64,000 bases of DNA from Paralvinella palmiformis (GCA_025642065.1 JAODUP010000141.1:1015001-1079000), one strand, 5' to 3'; positions 1 to 12,079 are shown, numbered from the stretch's first letter. Numbers and translations are program-made. Notes: a model not told the origin generated them from the sequence alone.

Positions 1-1398
1 GATTTCTAGCAACAACCGGCAGACTACCATCTGGCACAATCACCTCCCAAGGATTATTCTGCCCTTGTTCAGAACGTCTCCCTGACTAAACTACACAAAT
101 GTTGAAAGATCAAAGTCACAGATCCGATCTCTTCACTACGCAGTTTGATCTCATATTGCCCAGGAATTTCCCCCAAAACGGTCAAACAGTTTTCAGTGAT
201 CTCTCTTGTAGATCTCTTGTAGACTCCAACGTATCCACGGACACTCGTCTGATAAGACCAAGAATTTCACACGTTCGCCTCCCTAGCAAGGAACTCTTCT
301 GACTCCCAAGGACATAAAGTCTTCCTTCAACATGGCGTCTCCTCACGACAATCTTCCCAAATAAATTTGCCCGAGGGCTTCAAAACTCTGGTTTGTCGCA
401 ATATTGTTTTTGTTGATTCACATAGTTTAGTTTCGGTTTTCCTGCACTTTTGTTGTCTTCTTCTGAAATTACTGTCGCGTCCACGCCTGTGTCGTCAAAG
501 TTCTTGTCCAAACTACCTCAAGCTCAACTTTAGCTAGCCATGGTTTGTCACCTTGGTCCATCTCTCCAAGGACATTAGAATGGGAATTTTTAATAACTGT
601 GTCTACCGTTTTCACTGATAGACCCATTACACTAAAATGTCACACATTTTTGCACTTGAAACAGGCTGCCTCACTGACTGCGCACATCGATTTCCCGAAA
701 TGATCACACCTCCTTTTCGTGATTTGTTTACTGTTTTGAACTTTTGTCCATGTTTTCCGATTCCATTAACTGTGCTTGTTAGGCTTTCTTGTACCTTGTC
801 CTTGCACACCATCAACATTGCTGCTACCCCATGTAACCAGATTGCTTCTTAAAGTGGATTGTTCCCTTTTCACGGCCTCGCTTTGTCAAGCCATGTCAAT
901 AGCTTTGTTTAACGTTTCTAACTTCAATTATAGTGATGTATCTGGAATCCCTAGAACAGTGCGATTTTGAATCATTTCTTAATATCAGAACATCACATTC
1001 GCAGTATTCTGCTAAGCAGTACAGCCAAGTGATAAAGCTGTCCACAATTTCACCTTCATCCTGCGAACGTCTACTGAACTTAGCCTCTTCAAATATGGCA
1101 TTGCGGCAAATTACAAAGTGTCCCTCAAACTTGTTTTGGACCACATTATAGTCCCCATTCTCTTCGTCTGTCAATCCGAACCCTGTTATTTTATCATCTG
1201 CCTCGTCCCCATTGCATAAATCAATGCATTTACTGGCGTGACTTTCTCCTTTTCGTCCAACGCAGATGCGAGTTGGAACCTTTCAAATCTGCGAAACCAT
1301 TTCGGCCATTCGTCAGATCTTTTGAAAAGAACAGTTCTAGTGAGGCGACTTGGAATAATTGGACCGAATGTTCTCAATTTCTTTTGTCTTTTACACAC
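1..1398 (-). pseudogene. Ty3/Gypsy retrotransposon gag-protease-RT relic
   Basis: On the minus strand three parts appear in element order. Gag pieces are at 1398-1186 (EWPKWFRRFERFQLASALDE) and 1174-896 (YNVVQNKFEGHFVICRNAIF, RRSQDEGEIVDSFITWLYCL). A decayed zinc-knuckle segment with CDHFGKSMC and CFKC lies around 710-630. An aspartic-protease core DTGVDATVIS is near 510-470. Gypsy pol sequence (GEIPGQYEIKLR) runs to the window edge. Gag lacks a continuous frame and several stops interrupt pol, so it is inactive; it continues past the left edge. Assignment to Ty3/Gypsy rests on the gag capsid pattern and the gag-PR-RT order. Confidence 0.82.
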
Positions 1399-1552
1399 TT
1401 ACACCATGTATATTTTACTCTTTCTGGTCAGACGTAAGTTTTCTGCAGACTTCTGACGGTACCATATGGTGTTATAGGGTTAGGTGTGAGCATAACCTAC
1501 TACAACATAAGACTAGACGTTTATTCAACGCCTTGTGTAAGCGATAGTAATC

Positions 1553-2070
1553 ATACCCCCCCAGCTCCTACAAGTTCTTGCGCTATGTCTACAATAGTAA
1601 TCAGGCCCCCCCCCAGCTCCTACAAGTTCTTGCGCTATGTCTACAATAGTAATCAGCCCCCCCCCCCCAGCTCCTACAAGTTCTTGCGCTATGTCTACAA
1701 AAGTAATCAGACCCCCCCCAGCTCCTACAAGTTCTTGCGCTATGTCTACAATAGTAATCAGACCCCCCAGCTCCTACCAGTTCTTGCACTATGTCTACAA
1801 TAGTAATCAGATCCCCCCCCCAGCTCCTACAAGTTCTTGCGCTATGTCTACAATAGTAATCAGACCCCCCCCTCCAGCTCCTACCAGTTCTTGCACTATG
1901 TCTACAATAGTAATCAGACCCTCCCCCCCAGCTCCTACAAGTTCTTGCGCTATGTCTACAATAGTAATCAGACCCCCCGCCCAGCTCCTACAAGTTCTTG
2001 CGCTATGTCTACAATGGTAATCAGACCCCCCGCCCAGCTCCTACAAGTTCTTACGCTATGTCTACAATAG
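1553..2070. repeat. Minisatellite, about 52-bp unit, 10 copies with variable C-tracts
   Basis: Ten tandem copies; the AGCTCCTAC core starts at 1563, 1615, 1669, 1720, 1769, 1822, 1876, 1930, 1983 and 2036. Each unit has a C-run of 5-10 bases, AGCTCCTACAAGTTCTTGC, then CTATGTCTACAATAGTAATC. Most length variation is in the C-run, which shifts the reading frame between copies, so the open frames across it are artefacts. It abuts the 5' end of the decayed Gypsy gag and may have expanded from that element's leader or LTR. Confidence 0.95.
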
Positions 2071-2288
2071 ACGTAGTCGCGAGACGATAACACTACAGAT
2101 GTTACACCATGATAATTTTTAAACGCTTCCTTGTAATCATACAAATATATGCCTGATAATAAATACAAATGAACATAAATATCATTTGATCAACAAAATA
2201 ATTCATTAAAATATGCTTATATCTATAAAAAAAGCGTATTTGACTTAATGACACTTCGATAATAGTAAGAATTGCTGGATGTAAATTA

Positions 2289-2379
2289 TTCAGGTAATAA
2301 CTGTATTGCTAATTGAGATTTAATACCGATTACCTGAATATTTTAGGTAATATACATATTACTTGATTATACAGATTAT
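2289..2379. mobile_element. Partial copy of the TA-flanked MITE seen at 36539-36674
   Basis: The string AGGTAATATACATATTAC followed by TTGATTATACAGATTA matches the right half of the MITE at 36.6 kb almost exactly, and the AATTGAGATTTAATACC middle matches its core in inverted orientation. The terminal TGTAACA is replaced by an (AT)n run, so this copy is truncated. Confidence 0.65.
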
Positions 2380-2426
2380 ATATATATAATATATATATAT
2401 ATATCAATGTAATATATACAACACAA

Positions 2427-2488
<62 letters not shown>
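2370..2488. repeat. Compound (AT)n-(CA)n-(AT)n-(GT)n microsatellite with hairpin potential
   Basis: (AC)n at about 2423-2440, (AT)10 at 2441-2460 and (GT)14 at 2461-2488 form a near-perfect self-complementary block of more than 60 bases. A second AT run lies at 2377-2403. Confidence 0.9.
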
Positions 2489-2489
<1 letters not shown>

Positions 2490-2490
<1 letters not shown>

Positions 2491-3350
2491 ATAATATGTG
2501 TAATCTGGATACTTGTTTCAATTATTATAGTTATGAGCATTTTGGAAGAAATTTCGTAGGGTCCAGAGATTATTATTGATTTAATTGTTTTTACTATGCC
2601 AATGACATATAAACTGGGCCCAGCAACATGCTATAGTCATGGTGGTTTGGTAGATGATTTGTGGAACGTTATGACTAATATTGCGACCAAATGTTGGGGA
2701 AAATAAAATTAAACATAGTGCCTATTTTTTATTCATCTGTAATATATTTATCATCTATTTAGAATGACTGTGAGAATTTTGACTTTTCATTTAATTTTCC
2801 GATTGCTTGATTAAATATTTTCCGCGTTTTTTATGTTTGATTTATTCAGTTCTAAGGTAGATTAAAAGTAATTTTGCTTTGCTTCACGTTTTAATGTATT
2901 GAATAGACTTAGATATCTTTATGTATATTTATATTTACTTCTGTTGGCTTTTGCATTTTTTGCTGAACAATTTTGTTTAGTTCCGAGTTGAAGACAGGAC
3001 TCTCGTTTTATTAATTTACTGCTAGATTTAACTGTTATGGATTGAAATGATAACTCGAATGCTACTTTGTATAATTGAATAAATCTATTATGTCCTGCAT
3101 ATGAACAGGATATATTCGCTAACTGAGAGAAATTTGTATTTTCTAAAATAGATTTAAAACAATGAGCGTTTATTTCTTCTAAAAAGCCGAGAATGTTTTT
3201 TAATGTGTTGACTGCTTAACGTTTGTTATTTGTACTATGAAAAGTTCAGAAATGGTAGGCAACATCATTTATTATAATCCTTGAAAAGGATTTGGCTACA
3301 ATATTATTTGTGAATATGTGATCAATAAGCGAAGCAGTTGATGCGCATAT
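2490..3350. other. Noncoding AT-rich stretch
   Basis: No gene or recognisable element seen. Strongly AT-rich, with no long simple repeats. Confidence 0.6.
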
Positions 3351-3351
3351 T

Positions 3352-3938
3352 TTAGTTGGTCTTAAAAATTAAGGGCACACAACTACGAGAACAATTGTTA
3401 TCCAGATAAGTGTCGGTGCCATCGTGAATGCCAAATTTAAGCAAATCTATGTTCATGTCAACTATGATCATTCCATATTTTCTATCGTCGTCTATCTGAT
3501 CCATACGATGAAGCAGTACAGTAGTAAAAATTTCAATATCGGCGCGTGGGGCACTACTAGGGCTATAAATGACACCGACTATAGTCGATTCACCAGACTC
3601 TGACGGCAACTCAACAAACAGAGATTCAAACACGAGTGATGTGAAATCAGACAGGCCATCCCTTATGTTAAAGTCTAAAATCATGCTACGCCCCCTCTAT
3701 AATCATCATTCATATCACCCAGACGTGTTACGATTTCATAATACCCCGGCACAGAGATGCGCTGGTCACGATCAACGACAAATACTTCACTTACGACTAT
3801 AAAATCAATAGAAAAACTATCCGAATGAAGATTAGAAAGTAAATCTCGAAACTGTTCCACGATAATATAAGTGGAAATATGATCCAGAATTGTTCTATTG
3901 TCAATGGTGGATTCAACGAGGCTTTTCTTAAATTCCAT
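3352..3938 (-). pseudogene. LINE (non-LTR retrotransposon) endonuclease domain relic
   Basis: Minus-strand reading from 3938 gives an exonuclease-endonuclease-phosphatase (APE-type) domain: FRDLLSNLHSDSFSIDFIVV, SEVF, ISVPGYYEIVTR, RGGVA, then after a frameshift near 3682 VFESLFVELPSES, STIVGVIYSPSSAPRADI and MIIVDMNIDLLKFG. The Glu of SEVF and the Asn of DMNIDLL sit where EEP catalytic residues are expected. The domain stops abruptly at about 3352, with no RT after it. It lies just downstream of an ORF1-like relic on the same strand, so the pair is one decayed LINE of the CR1/Jockey type. Confidence 0.85.
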
Positions 3939-4179
3939 TAGTTCATACTATTCGCATTGATTAGTTATAAACGACGAATCATCCCTATCAGAGCATATCA
4001 TCTCATATAAAGCATCATATCGGGTCGACAAACCAAATCGATCATCAGTCTTCATACCATCGAGTCTAGGCTTATCTATTCACAACATTAAATATATTTT
4101 CCTCGACACAGCAACATATTTATAGGTTATATGTATAATATTGCAATATTTTTTATAGAGGGTGAATAATGTGAGAAAA

Positions 4180-4820
4180 TTGGAATGCATTAATGGGACA
4201 TATATACACCATGAGTGAATTAATTTTGGGGGAAAAATTGTCATCACAAGGTACGGTTACCTATATGCTACCAAAGTCCGCTGTCAGTCTAAACACCTTA
4301 TTATCCAATAATTTAGCCAATACGACACCATCATATATCAAGGTATCCAGGAACTGCTTATGATATTTCAAAGAGCTAACCTTTTAGCTGGACTTAGCCC
4401 ACAGACTCCGCTAGGTGACACATAAACTTGACAATAATGTCCCTGTGTCTCCCATCACCAGATTTACGAATACAGTGAGAGCGGATGATATCATTCTCAA
4501 AGATCTTTATCCCCAACTTATTGTTCACCATATTAATAAATGCGTCTTAGGATGGGTCAGGTATACCACGAATGCACACAGTGTTAAGTCGAACATATTG
4601 CTCCAGAGCATCATATTTATCCTCAAGGGCAAATTGGCGCTGCTTCAGATCCTCGATCTTCTGGTCTTTTTTCGCAAAAAAAAAGATCCTCGTAGTCTGA
4701 TTTCAAAATTGCACTGTGAGCTATGAACAGTGTTACAATGATATCAATCGTTACGTTGGTTGTCGGTTACAGAACTTTCACTGCCTCCACAAATAGATCA
4801 GGTTCAACGTTGGTCGACAT
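4180..4820 (-). pseudogene. LINE ORF1 relic (coiled coil + RRM-like)
   Basis: Minus-strand reading from the ATG at 4820 starts MSTNVEPDLFVEAVK, then gives a heptad-rich KIEDLKQRQFALEDKYDALE followed by QYVRLNTVCIRGIPD and DIIRSHCIRKSGDGRHRDII. A coiled coil leading into an (R/L)xxxIRGIP motif is typical of LINE ORF1 RNA-binding proteins. Several in-frame stops are present (for example just after PDPS). It is correctly placed 5' of the endonuclease at 3938-3352. Confidence 0.7.
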
Positions 4821-4959
4821 GATGCTCGTACTGGATATTTGCCGACGAGTCAGAGCCATATGCTCTCCACCAGCAGGTATAGACATGTGTTTACAAACAT
4901 TAAGTGCACATAATGTTATCCACGTAATGGGTATGAATGTTCACCGTGCAGATATATAG

Positions 4960-5520
4960 AACATTTGATTCAGTATGCTGATATAATTACTCCATATTAG
5001 AGCAATTTATTGGGAAATATTAGGACACAAGAGAGCGGTGTGTATTATTTGTTTGTATTTTTACGAAGCTTAATATGTCTAGTTTCTTTTGCGCCCTATT
5101 GAATGTGGCCATAAATTATATTTTGACAGCCAGTATATATGAAATATTGATGTAACTTCAGTTGTTTGAAGCTGGTCATTTGTCATTCATCGTCACGGTC
5201 TAGTCAAACAATTGACAACGTAAAGCAGTGGAATATTGCCTTCTTAAGCAGGGATTCAGGTAGACTAGTGGGTACGCTCGATGTTTGGGATCGAATGCTC
5301 CATGTTCCATTATCAATAAAGAAATTTGGTATAACTGATTAGAAATGGCAATGTAAATATACTATTTGTTAGTGGTTGTTAATTGTATGATGTTTTATTA
5401 TGCAACAATATGGTATTAAAGTTAAATATATTGTATTACTGTTGATAAGTCGTGAAGTGAATCCCCAAAGGAGCATTATTATGTGTACATTGTTAGTAAG
5501 TATTTGTTATATATCTTTTC
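4960..5520. other. Noncoding; one tRNA-like (SINE head?) motif
   Basis: No gene seen. Around 5256-5310 a GACTAGTGGGTACGCT A-box-like string precedes TGGGATCGAATGCTCC, a B-box-like string, resembling a lone SINE head. Weak. Confidence 0.3.
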
Positions 5521-5539
5521 AGTTAACCGATGTTGCGAA

Positions 5540-6440
5540 TAGGTATATAACGAACGATGTGTTATGTTTCAACCCAGTGAAAACAGAATGTGTATTTCTT
5601 TGGCAAACTGGCCTCCTCAAAATCTAACGAACATGTTGAAAATATAATTCAATCATTTAGAACGGTTATTTATGCTCGGAACTCTTTGGGGGGAGCAGCC
5701 CCCCCCCCCCCCAAAAAAAAATATCACTATTTACTAATCATAATGCAAATTGTGATGTTATTTCATATGTTTCGAATTTAGCAATTATAGCAGCTTTAGC
5801 CTATGGTATTAATTATAATGTTGTATCAAAAAATGTGAAATATCTAAAAACACATGCACAATTGCTAAAAGCAGATCTAGTTTAGCACAAAGTTTCTTTT
5901 AAAACTATACCTCTTGAATGGCCTCAATGTTATCAAAATAGAGTCGACTATGGAAGTTAACTGGCTTTATTTAATTAGAGCAGTTTTTCATAAGTATTCT
6001 GGTGCGAGATCATATTATAGATATCTCCTAAATATGCATACCGTGGATATCTGAAAAATCACTCTGGTCTTATATCTCGGGCTCGTCAAATATGTGATAA
6101 ATATGATATTTCAGGTAATAGATATATATTTGACAAATGTTATTCAAGTCGTGTTCGCACTAATATGCAGACCAGTTTCGCTACACTTGGTACGTTAGAT
6201 TACAATGTTCGTCAGCTTTCAAAGTCAGATGCCCCCTATTTGTGTAACACCTTACACAACCATCTTGTCTTTAATTATCATTCGCTATCTAGACATGCTG
6301 ATCCGGAATATATCAGTGTGTTATTTCTAAGTCCGGAATATATACTATCTCCCTACAGAGCATCTTATCAGAAGAGCTGTCAGTTTATGGGCATATTTGA
6401 GAAATCAATTTCATTTACCTTACCTGACTGTCTGATATAG
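5540..6440 (+). pseudogene. Anonymous decayed coding block, possibly retroelement-derived
   Basis: Protein-like sequence recurs on the + strand in shifting frames. NPVKTECVFLW/FFGK near 5570-5605 resembles the KTE(C/Y)xxFG segment after the RT palm in LINEs. NCDVISYVSNLAIIAALAYG is at about 5747-5806. WPQCYQNRVDYGS is near 5920-5958, then RGYLKNHSGLISRARQICDK and YSSRVRTNMQTSFATLG (about 6041-6190). I do not recognise the family beyond the possible RT link. At least four frame disruptions and a C12A9 run at 5701-5720 show it is dead. Confidence 0.45.
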
Positions 6441-6444
6441 GCTT

Positions 6445-8225
6445 ATTCAGATTGTACTGGCAGATATATTGGGGCTCAGGTACCGGAATGTCTAAATTAA
6501 CACCATCAAAGCACCGCAGTCGCAGTATTCTGGCCATGTACGGCTGTAATTAGGTAAATACGGTGTCCAGATATTTTACAAAAACACATAAGTACATGGT
6601 AGCGTACACGGCAATCCAAAATACTTTCAGGGCGCACTACAAGTCCAGGTCCAGCTTAATACAGAAGAAACATGGAGCATAGCTACTGAATAGTCGCCCA
6701 AACCCCATGTTAAGCTTTAATGTTATACCTCGGAAATGAATGTTTGGTGGACACTGATCTGATTGTTCTACCAAATAGAATATTATTACCTGTCAATATC
6801 ATACACTGATTTGATTGTTATGCCACACAATATATTATATATCAATATGTTTACAATATGTTTAATAATGGTTCTTCCAATGTTATCAACGCTGCCTATT
6901 GTTCTGTCAAGTGTTTGTTTTATTGTATTATATTGTTTCTCCTAGTATTTATGGGTTGTGACACTATTGCTGTTTTAAAGGTTAGTGTCATTTGAGCATC
7001 TGCATATAGATATGCAATTTTTACATGCGACAATTAATTTGGGATGCCTATTCCAAGCCTCGTGTTTATTTGTCAGTTCTGGATGATAGGCAATAGCTTC
7101 ATATTATAATGATATCGTTAATGTATCCTGTAGACTTGTCTTATATTGTGATTAACTTATTATTACCAATGTATTTTACTCTTATAGTGAAAACAGTGTC
7201 CATTGGCAAAATATGTATATCTATTTTTAAGTTTTTCGGTGTGTTTCAGTGAATACCTTTTGTCTGATTCTCGGAGCAAAATATATATTATGGTATCACG
7301 GGATGGAATGCGTATGTTAAAAGGGGTCAATCAGAGGCCAGAAATTCTTTAATATTTTGCCGGTTATGTGAATTAGTAAACTGGAACCAGGTTTCATTGC
7401 CAGATTTTGGAGCCAGGTAAAACATTGTTTAATCGTCGTTTGTAATTCTCATGAATTAAAATGGAACGTGAGCTGTTAATTTTGCAAATTAGTTAATTCA
7501 TCTGGATAACTATAAGGTTCTAGAAGGGTGTATTTAAAATGAATCACATTAATAACAATCTTTTGGCGTCTACCATCAATAGCAATTTTTATTATTTTTA
7601 AATAATAATACTACATAACATTTATAGAGCACCCTATCAGCTAAATAGCTGCTCTAAGTATTATTATCCTTTACTCAGAACTGTTTCAATCCAACACACA
7701 CCTCAACTCCCAAGGGAGCATACAGCGCATGTTGCCATTCAAAGATCAGTGTTGTAATTGTAAATCTCAAATCTAAAAGCAACTTTCATACAGATTCATT
7801 GTATAGTGAACATATTTTTGGTTACTTTGTATACTCTGTTTGTTTTTTAATGTCATTTGATCACGGGTACTTACCAGCTAAATTGATAAAAAATATTATT
7901 ATGCCAAAAATAATTTTAAAAAATATATTTCTATAGATAAATGCAACTACGGGGTTTTCTTTTTGAACTTATATTATGAAGTAGATCGCCGGACCAATTA
8001 AGAATTATTTATAATTTAAAAAATACCAATAAATAATAATAGTGTTTCATAAAACGCTTTATTCAACTCGGATTACTCTAAGACGCTTTACATTTTTTAA
8101 ACAATTGAAAAACTAGTAGTAAGCTTATGTACCATAACACATTTTTATACTTCAATGCAGTTTTCTATATTATGAATAGGCTAATTTTAAAGAATACTAC
8201 ACGTAAGGTAAGGTTTATTTTCCAA
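6445..8225. other. Noncoding AT-rich stretch
   Basis: No supported gene. Short open frames here (for example at 6763) have composition like their surroundings and no recognisable motif. Confidence 0.6.
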
Positions 8226-8228
8226 TTT

Positions 8229-8268
8229 TCACACACACACGCACACACACACACATATATATATATCA
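8229..8268. repeat. (AC)n(AT)n microsatellite
   Basis: ACACACACGC-interrupted CA run followed directly by TATATATATA. Confidence 0.9.
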
Positions 8269-8269
8269 C

Positions 8270-9365
8270 ATATTAAGCACAAAGCTTACATGTTGATTTG
8301 AATGAATAATTAAAATGAAAATTGAGAAGATCAGTATACCATTAGTGGTATCTTATTACTGGCCCTATTATGGATAAGGTGTTTGTGGTGTTCGAGAGTA
8401 TCACAGCACTGAGAGGAAGGAGACGATACTAGTGTTAATCATAATTTAAAGATGCAATATAAATAAGAGCACAAGAGGGACGAGGAGAAAAGAGAAGCAT
8501 CAGGACAAGAATCTACAAATTGAGATAATAAAAGATTTTGTCGTATAGACCTATGTCATTTTGTCTATCACAGAACACTAATAAAATGGGAGGTAACTGG
8601 GTTGATAATAACCTGGGTTCAATAGTAACAATCGTTGCATCGTAGATTGTAGCATTTCACCCTTTCTGGGTATGCGTCAAATATGGTGTGTTTTAAGTTG
8701 ATATTTAAAGTGACCCTGTGTGGGTACATACTATTTTAGCACTTGTTAGTAGACATACTAATTGGGTTTTGACTTCAATTCATCAGGTTCATAGGGAAAA
8801 ATAGCGCAGGAAACATTTCATAGACACTATTACAATACATCTTTTCCAGCTAATTCGCGGTCACTGAATTCATTTATAGCACTAATTTTGAATTTTGGGT
8901 GTATTTAAATGAAGCATCCGGGAAAATAAATAACAATGTGACATTTTGTAAAATTCACAATAGCATCTTAGTTAAGGGAAATTAGACTCACAATGTCTAC
9001 TCTATGCTGGCCTTGTCGTGTTCAAATGAGCAAAGGTGTGACTTCAAATACATTTCTATGTGCTGTAGAGTGTACATTTGTTCTTCAGATTTAAAGTGAC
9101 AAATATAAAAAGGGTGCCGGTAACTGTGCAAACACGTCTGTTGTCATAGAAACTCATAACTGAAGCCTTTGTTTTATATGTCAAACGGACTAAAAACATA
9201 AAACAACTATGTATCCTTCATCGTTTGTGAAATTGAAAACTTACAAAGATGAAAGAATTGAGTGAGTTTTCTGACTTTGGAGAAGACTCGCCTAATCATA
9301 GAAATCGAGGGCACAAAAGAGTAACCACCAACAGTACCTCACATTCCAGATGGACTACAAGATAA
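8270..9365. other. Noncoding stretch
   Basis: No gene or element recognised. A purine-rich segment lies around 8450-8510. Confidence 0.55.
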
Positions 9366-9599
9366 TTCTTATATATATATATATATATATAATCAATTGC
9401 AGGATGCACTCTTCAATTTCAGTAATGCAATTATGGTTAATGCGGTACTATCCTTATATACATGGTTCCTTTTTTTCTTCAGTTTGATGTAATGAAGCGA
9501 GGTGGATGTATTTAACCAGCTGAGGGGAACCCTTTTTTGAGGGTAATTAGGAGCTGGTCGACCTGGACCTATCATTCGTTATGCACCCAGGGTAGAAGA

Positions 9600-10310
9600 T
9601 AATGTGAGGAAGGTAAGGAACATCATATTACAGAGATGCAAAGCATTTGTTGATAAGCGAATCATCTCTCCGGGAGGAAGCGTTCACTACACCATTGCCC
9701 ACACCAACTTCAAGTTGTTCAAAGCTTCGCCATCGCAGCACACCCTGGTCGCAGTATCAATCAGCTCGTGTTCTCCCATGATAACTCTGTTCATCTTCCC
9801 TCGTTAACTCGGAAGGGATATGCGCACCAGGGAAGCAAGAGGAAGATCTTGTACTGCATTGTCTCATCATATCCCGACAATGGCAGACCAGAGACAACTG
9901 CTGCTATACGGGATGTTTCTGTGCTCGTTCAAATGCTTCGTCATGGAAATGCTGTAACCGTTGGTGACTATTTCACCGATGTCTTTCTGTCATAGATACT
10001 TGCCAAGCGATTGAAGCTCATAACGTTACCGCGGGTTAGATAACATGCTGTGTATAACTACTAACAATACAAGAGAACATGTTTTAAAATATTCATGCTT
10101 CTGTTATGTGATAAGGGGATCATTTATATTGACATCGTGAGCATATTCCTCTTTTCCAAGGCAAGTGCATGTTCAGGACAATTCTCGGTGACCGTAAGCG
10201 TTCCCTAGCCCGTGTTAATTTTGATGCAGTGGTCCCATGCACACGTGAGGAAGCTAACACTTGGATATTTCTGCATGTGGCAGTAGCTAGCTCTGCGACA
10301 TCATTTCAAG
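9600..10310 (+). pseudogene. Relic of a multi-copy uncharacterised metazoan gene family (HEEADTR-type)
   Basis: Three protein-like pieces appear in order on the + strand. 9604-9806 contains SPGGSVHYTIAHTNFKLFKA. 9768-9995 contains FSHDNSVHLPSL and DVSVLVQMLRHGNAVTVGDY followed by FTDVFLS. 10224-10310 reads FDAVVPCTREEANTWIFLHV. The last string resembles the C-(T/S)-HEEADTR box of a large, transposon-like gene family I recall as abundant in cnidarian, mollusc and fish genomes and annotated only as uncharacterised. Frameshifts and a stop at 9993 show decay, and the stretch is clearly richer in G+C than its flanks. Function is unknown. Confidence 0.55.
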
Positions 10311-12065
10311 TTAGTTCAGCTTTCGTTTAAACCAGTAATCTACTGTGTGGGCTAATAGCATAAGTAAGTTTCTGATCATGAGTATATTTCTAACTCGTAT
10401 CTCTACATTCCTTTCTAGGTACATTCCAATGCATGAAATCGCCCACAGACGTGGAACATCCAGAGGTAAGACACTCCCAACGTTTAATCCTAATTTAATC
10501 ACTTTTGCCTGTGAAATTCATTCAACACAAGTTCACCATTTTCACTCATGTTCATTTTGAAATTGGTCAAACTTTTTTATCACTTCTTCCTCAGCCATTT
10601 CATTGTTTACATCAAAATCTGAAAAGTCAAATGTCGAGATCGCGTCGATAACAGCATTTCACCGAGTTGCTAATTCGTTCTGTAAACGCCCGCTTGAGGC
10701 CCGGTGGCGCTGTTTAAGTAATATGGGATCAATAAAACGAATATTCCACAGCGCGGCATTCGTCTCATAATGGCGTCCAGGTAAATTTTGTCGAGAAAAA
10801 GTGGGAAAACAGCCGAATGAAATTAAATTAAGGGTTAAGATTTTCCTGGTGACTGTACTAGACTTTATGCGCCGCAATGGCACTAAATATTAGTGCGGAT
10901 CCGTTGATATTGGTGAGTGGCGAGTGGTCAATTTCGAATCCTGGAATAGAAAAACTGTTTGCTAATGTCTGCTTAAAAGTTATGCTAACTGTAATTATCG
11001 TATAATGATCGCACCCTCTGAAGTGGACACCGTAATATCACAAAGTCCGTATCCCAGTTTAACCAGACTCGATCCAGTTCTAACGGCGCCACATCGTTCT
11101 CAGTAAAATGTGCAATCATGTAGGCACTATTATATTTTTTTTACATATTTGAGTAGTAATGCAATACAACTGAATTCCCTTTAAAATACATCAATTCAGA
11201 CGAAGAACCTTCGGATTAGAAAAAACCCGCACTGGGAATTTCCATAGTTAACAATAGAGACAGTTCTAATTAGGTATGTTTTGATGGGCATTATCTCACT
11301 CAAAATGTTATCATATCGGATGTGCATTGTGATATTTCGGTAAATGAATATCTTCTCCATCAATAAGTGTTATTATTTCAAATTTATCTATATCATATTT
11401 GTAAGAACAAAGCGTTGAGAAACATACATCAGATGCCTAATTATGTTTACATATGAAGCCAGTCCACGTGAATGACGACCAGTTAACACAGTGGCACAAC
11501 CACTGACTATTTTGTGTAGACCACAAGTCATAGGCACTATTTATTGCACAAAGCACCATGATTACTCAGGTCAAGGAAAACATGTATAGATATATATTCC
11601 AACTCAATTGTCATGGAAAATAATGAATGTCATCGTATTTTAAGCAGTACTTTTTATACAAACACTATAATATTCTGTGAAAGTTTGATTAAATTTAAAC
11701 AAATATAAACTTAGAGTTAATTGAATGAAAACGATAAGCATGTGTTGCAGTGGATCCTGATGGGCGCCATATTGCGGGATCACATAAAAAGGTTTGAGAA
11801 AATGACGTTATAAAATGTCGATATGTACAATAATGAATTTAGTATTTCACTTTATCTGAACCGGAATTAGATTCACAAATTGGTGATATTGCTGATATTA
11901 CGAGAAATTACCTTATTCGATGAGATTTGTCTCAGGAAAGGCCAAAATCCCGCTGCTTAATGTACGCGAACATCTAGATAAGTTTATAACCCGATTGCAG
12001 ACCAATCTTTAGGATGGAGAGTTAGCAATAGTTTACAGCTTCGTGCAGTTGATGACCCATTTATT
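10311..12065. other. Noncoding stretch
   Basis: No supported gene. 10600-10900 is relatively G+C-rich, with a short minus-strand frame starting at 10883 (MPLRRIKSSTVTRK) and no recognisable domain. Confidence 0.5.
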
Positions 12066-12077
12066 GGTTGATGTCCC

Positions 12078-12079
<2 letters not shown>

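Noticed and set aside
1486..2070. Long Pro/Ser/Thr-rich open frames over the 52-bp repeats
   Set aside because: They follow the tandem repeat in all frames, change frame at each C-tract, and have no conserved start or splice context.
1553..2070. CRISPR-like array appearance
   Set aside because: The repeats are contiguous with no unique spacers, and the genome is eukaryotic; it is a minisatellite.
4415..4959. Plus-strand open frames at 4415-4726 and 4723-4959
   Set aside because: They are the antisense of the LINE ORF1 relic, which reads with a recognisable coiled coil and IRGIP motif on the minus strand.
9361..9575. Minus-strand 60-aa frame before the 9.6-kb relic
   Set aside because: No motif; overlaps an (AT)n run and low-complexity sequence.
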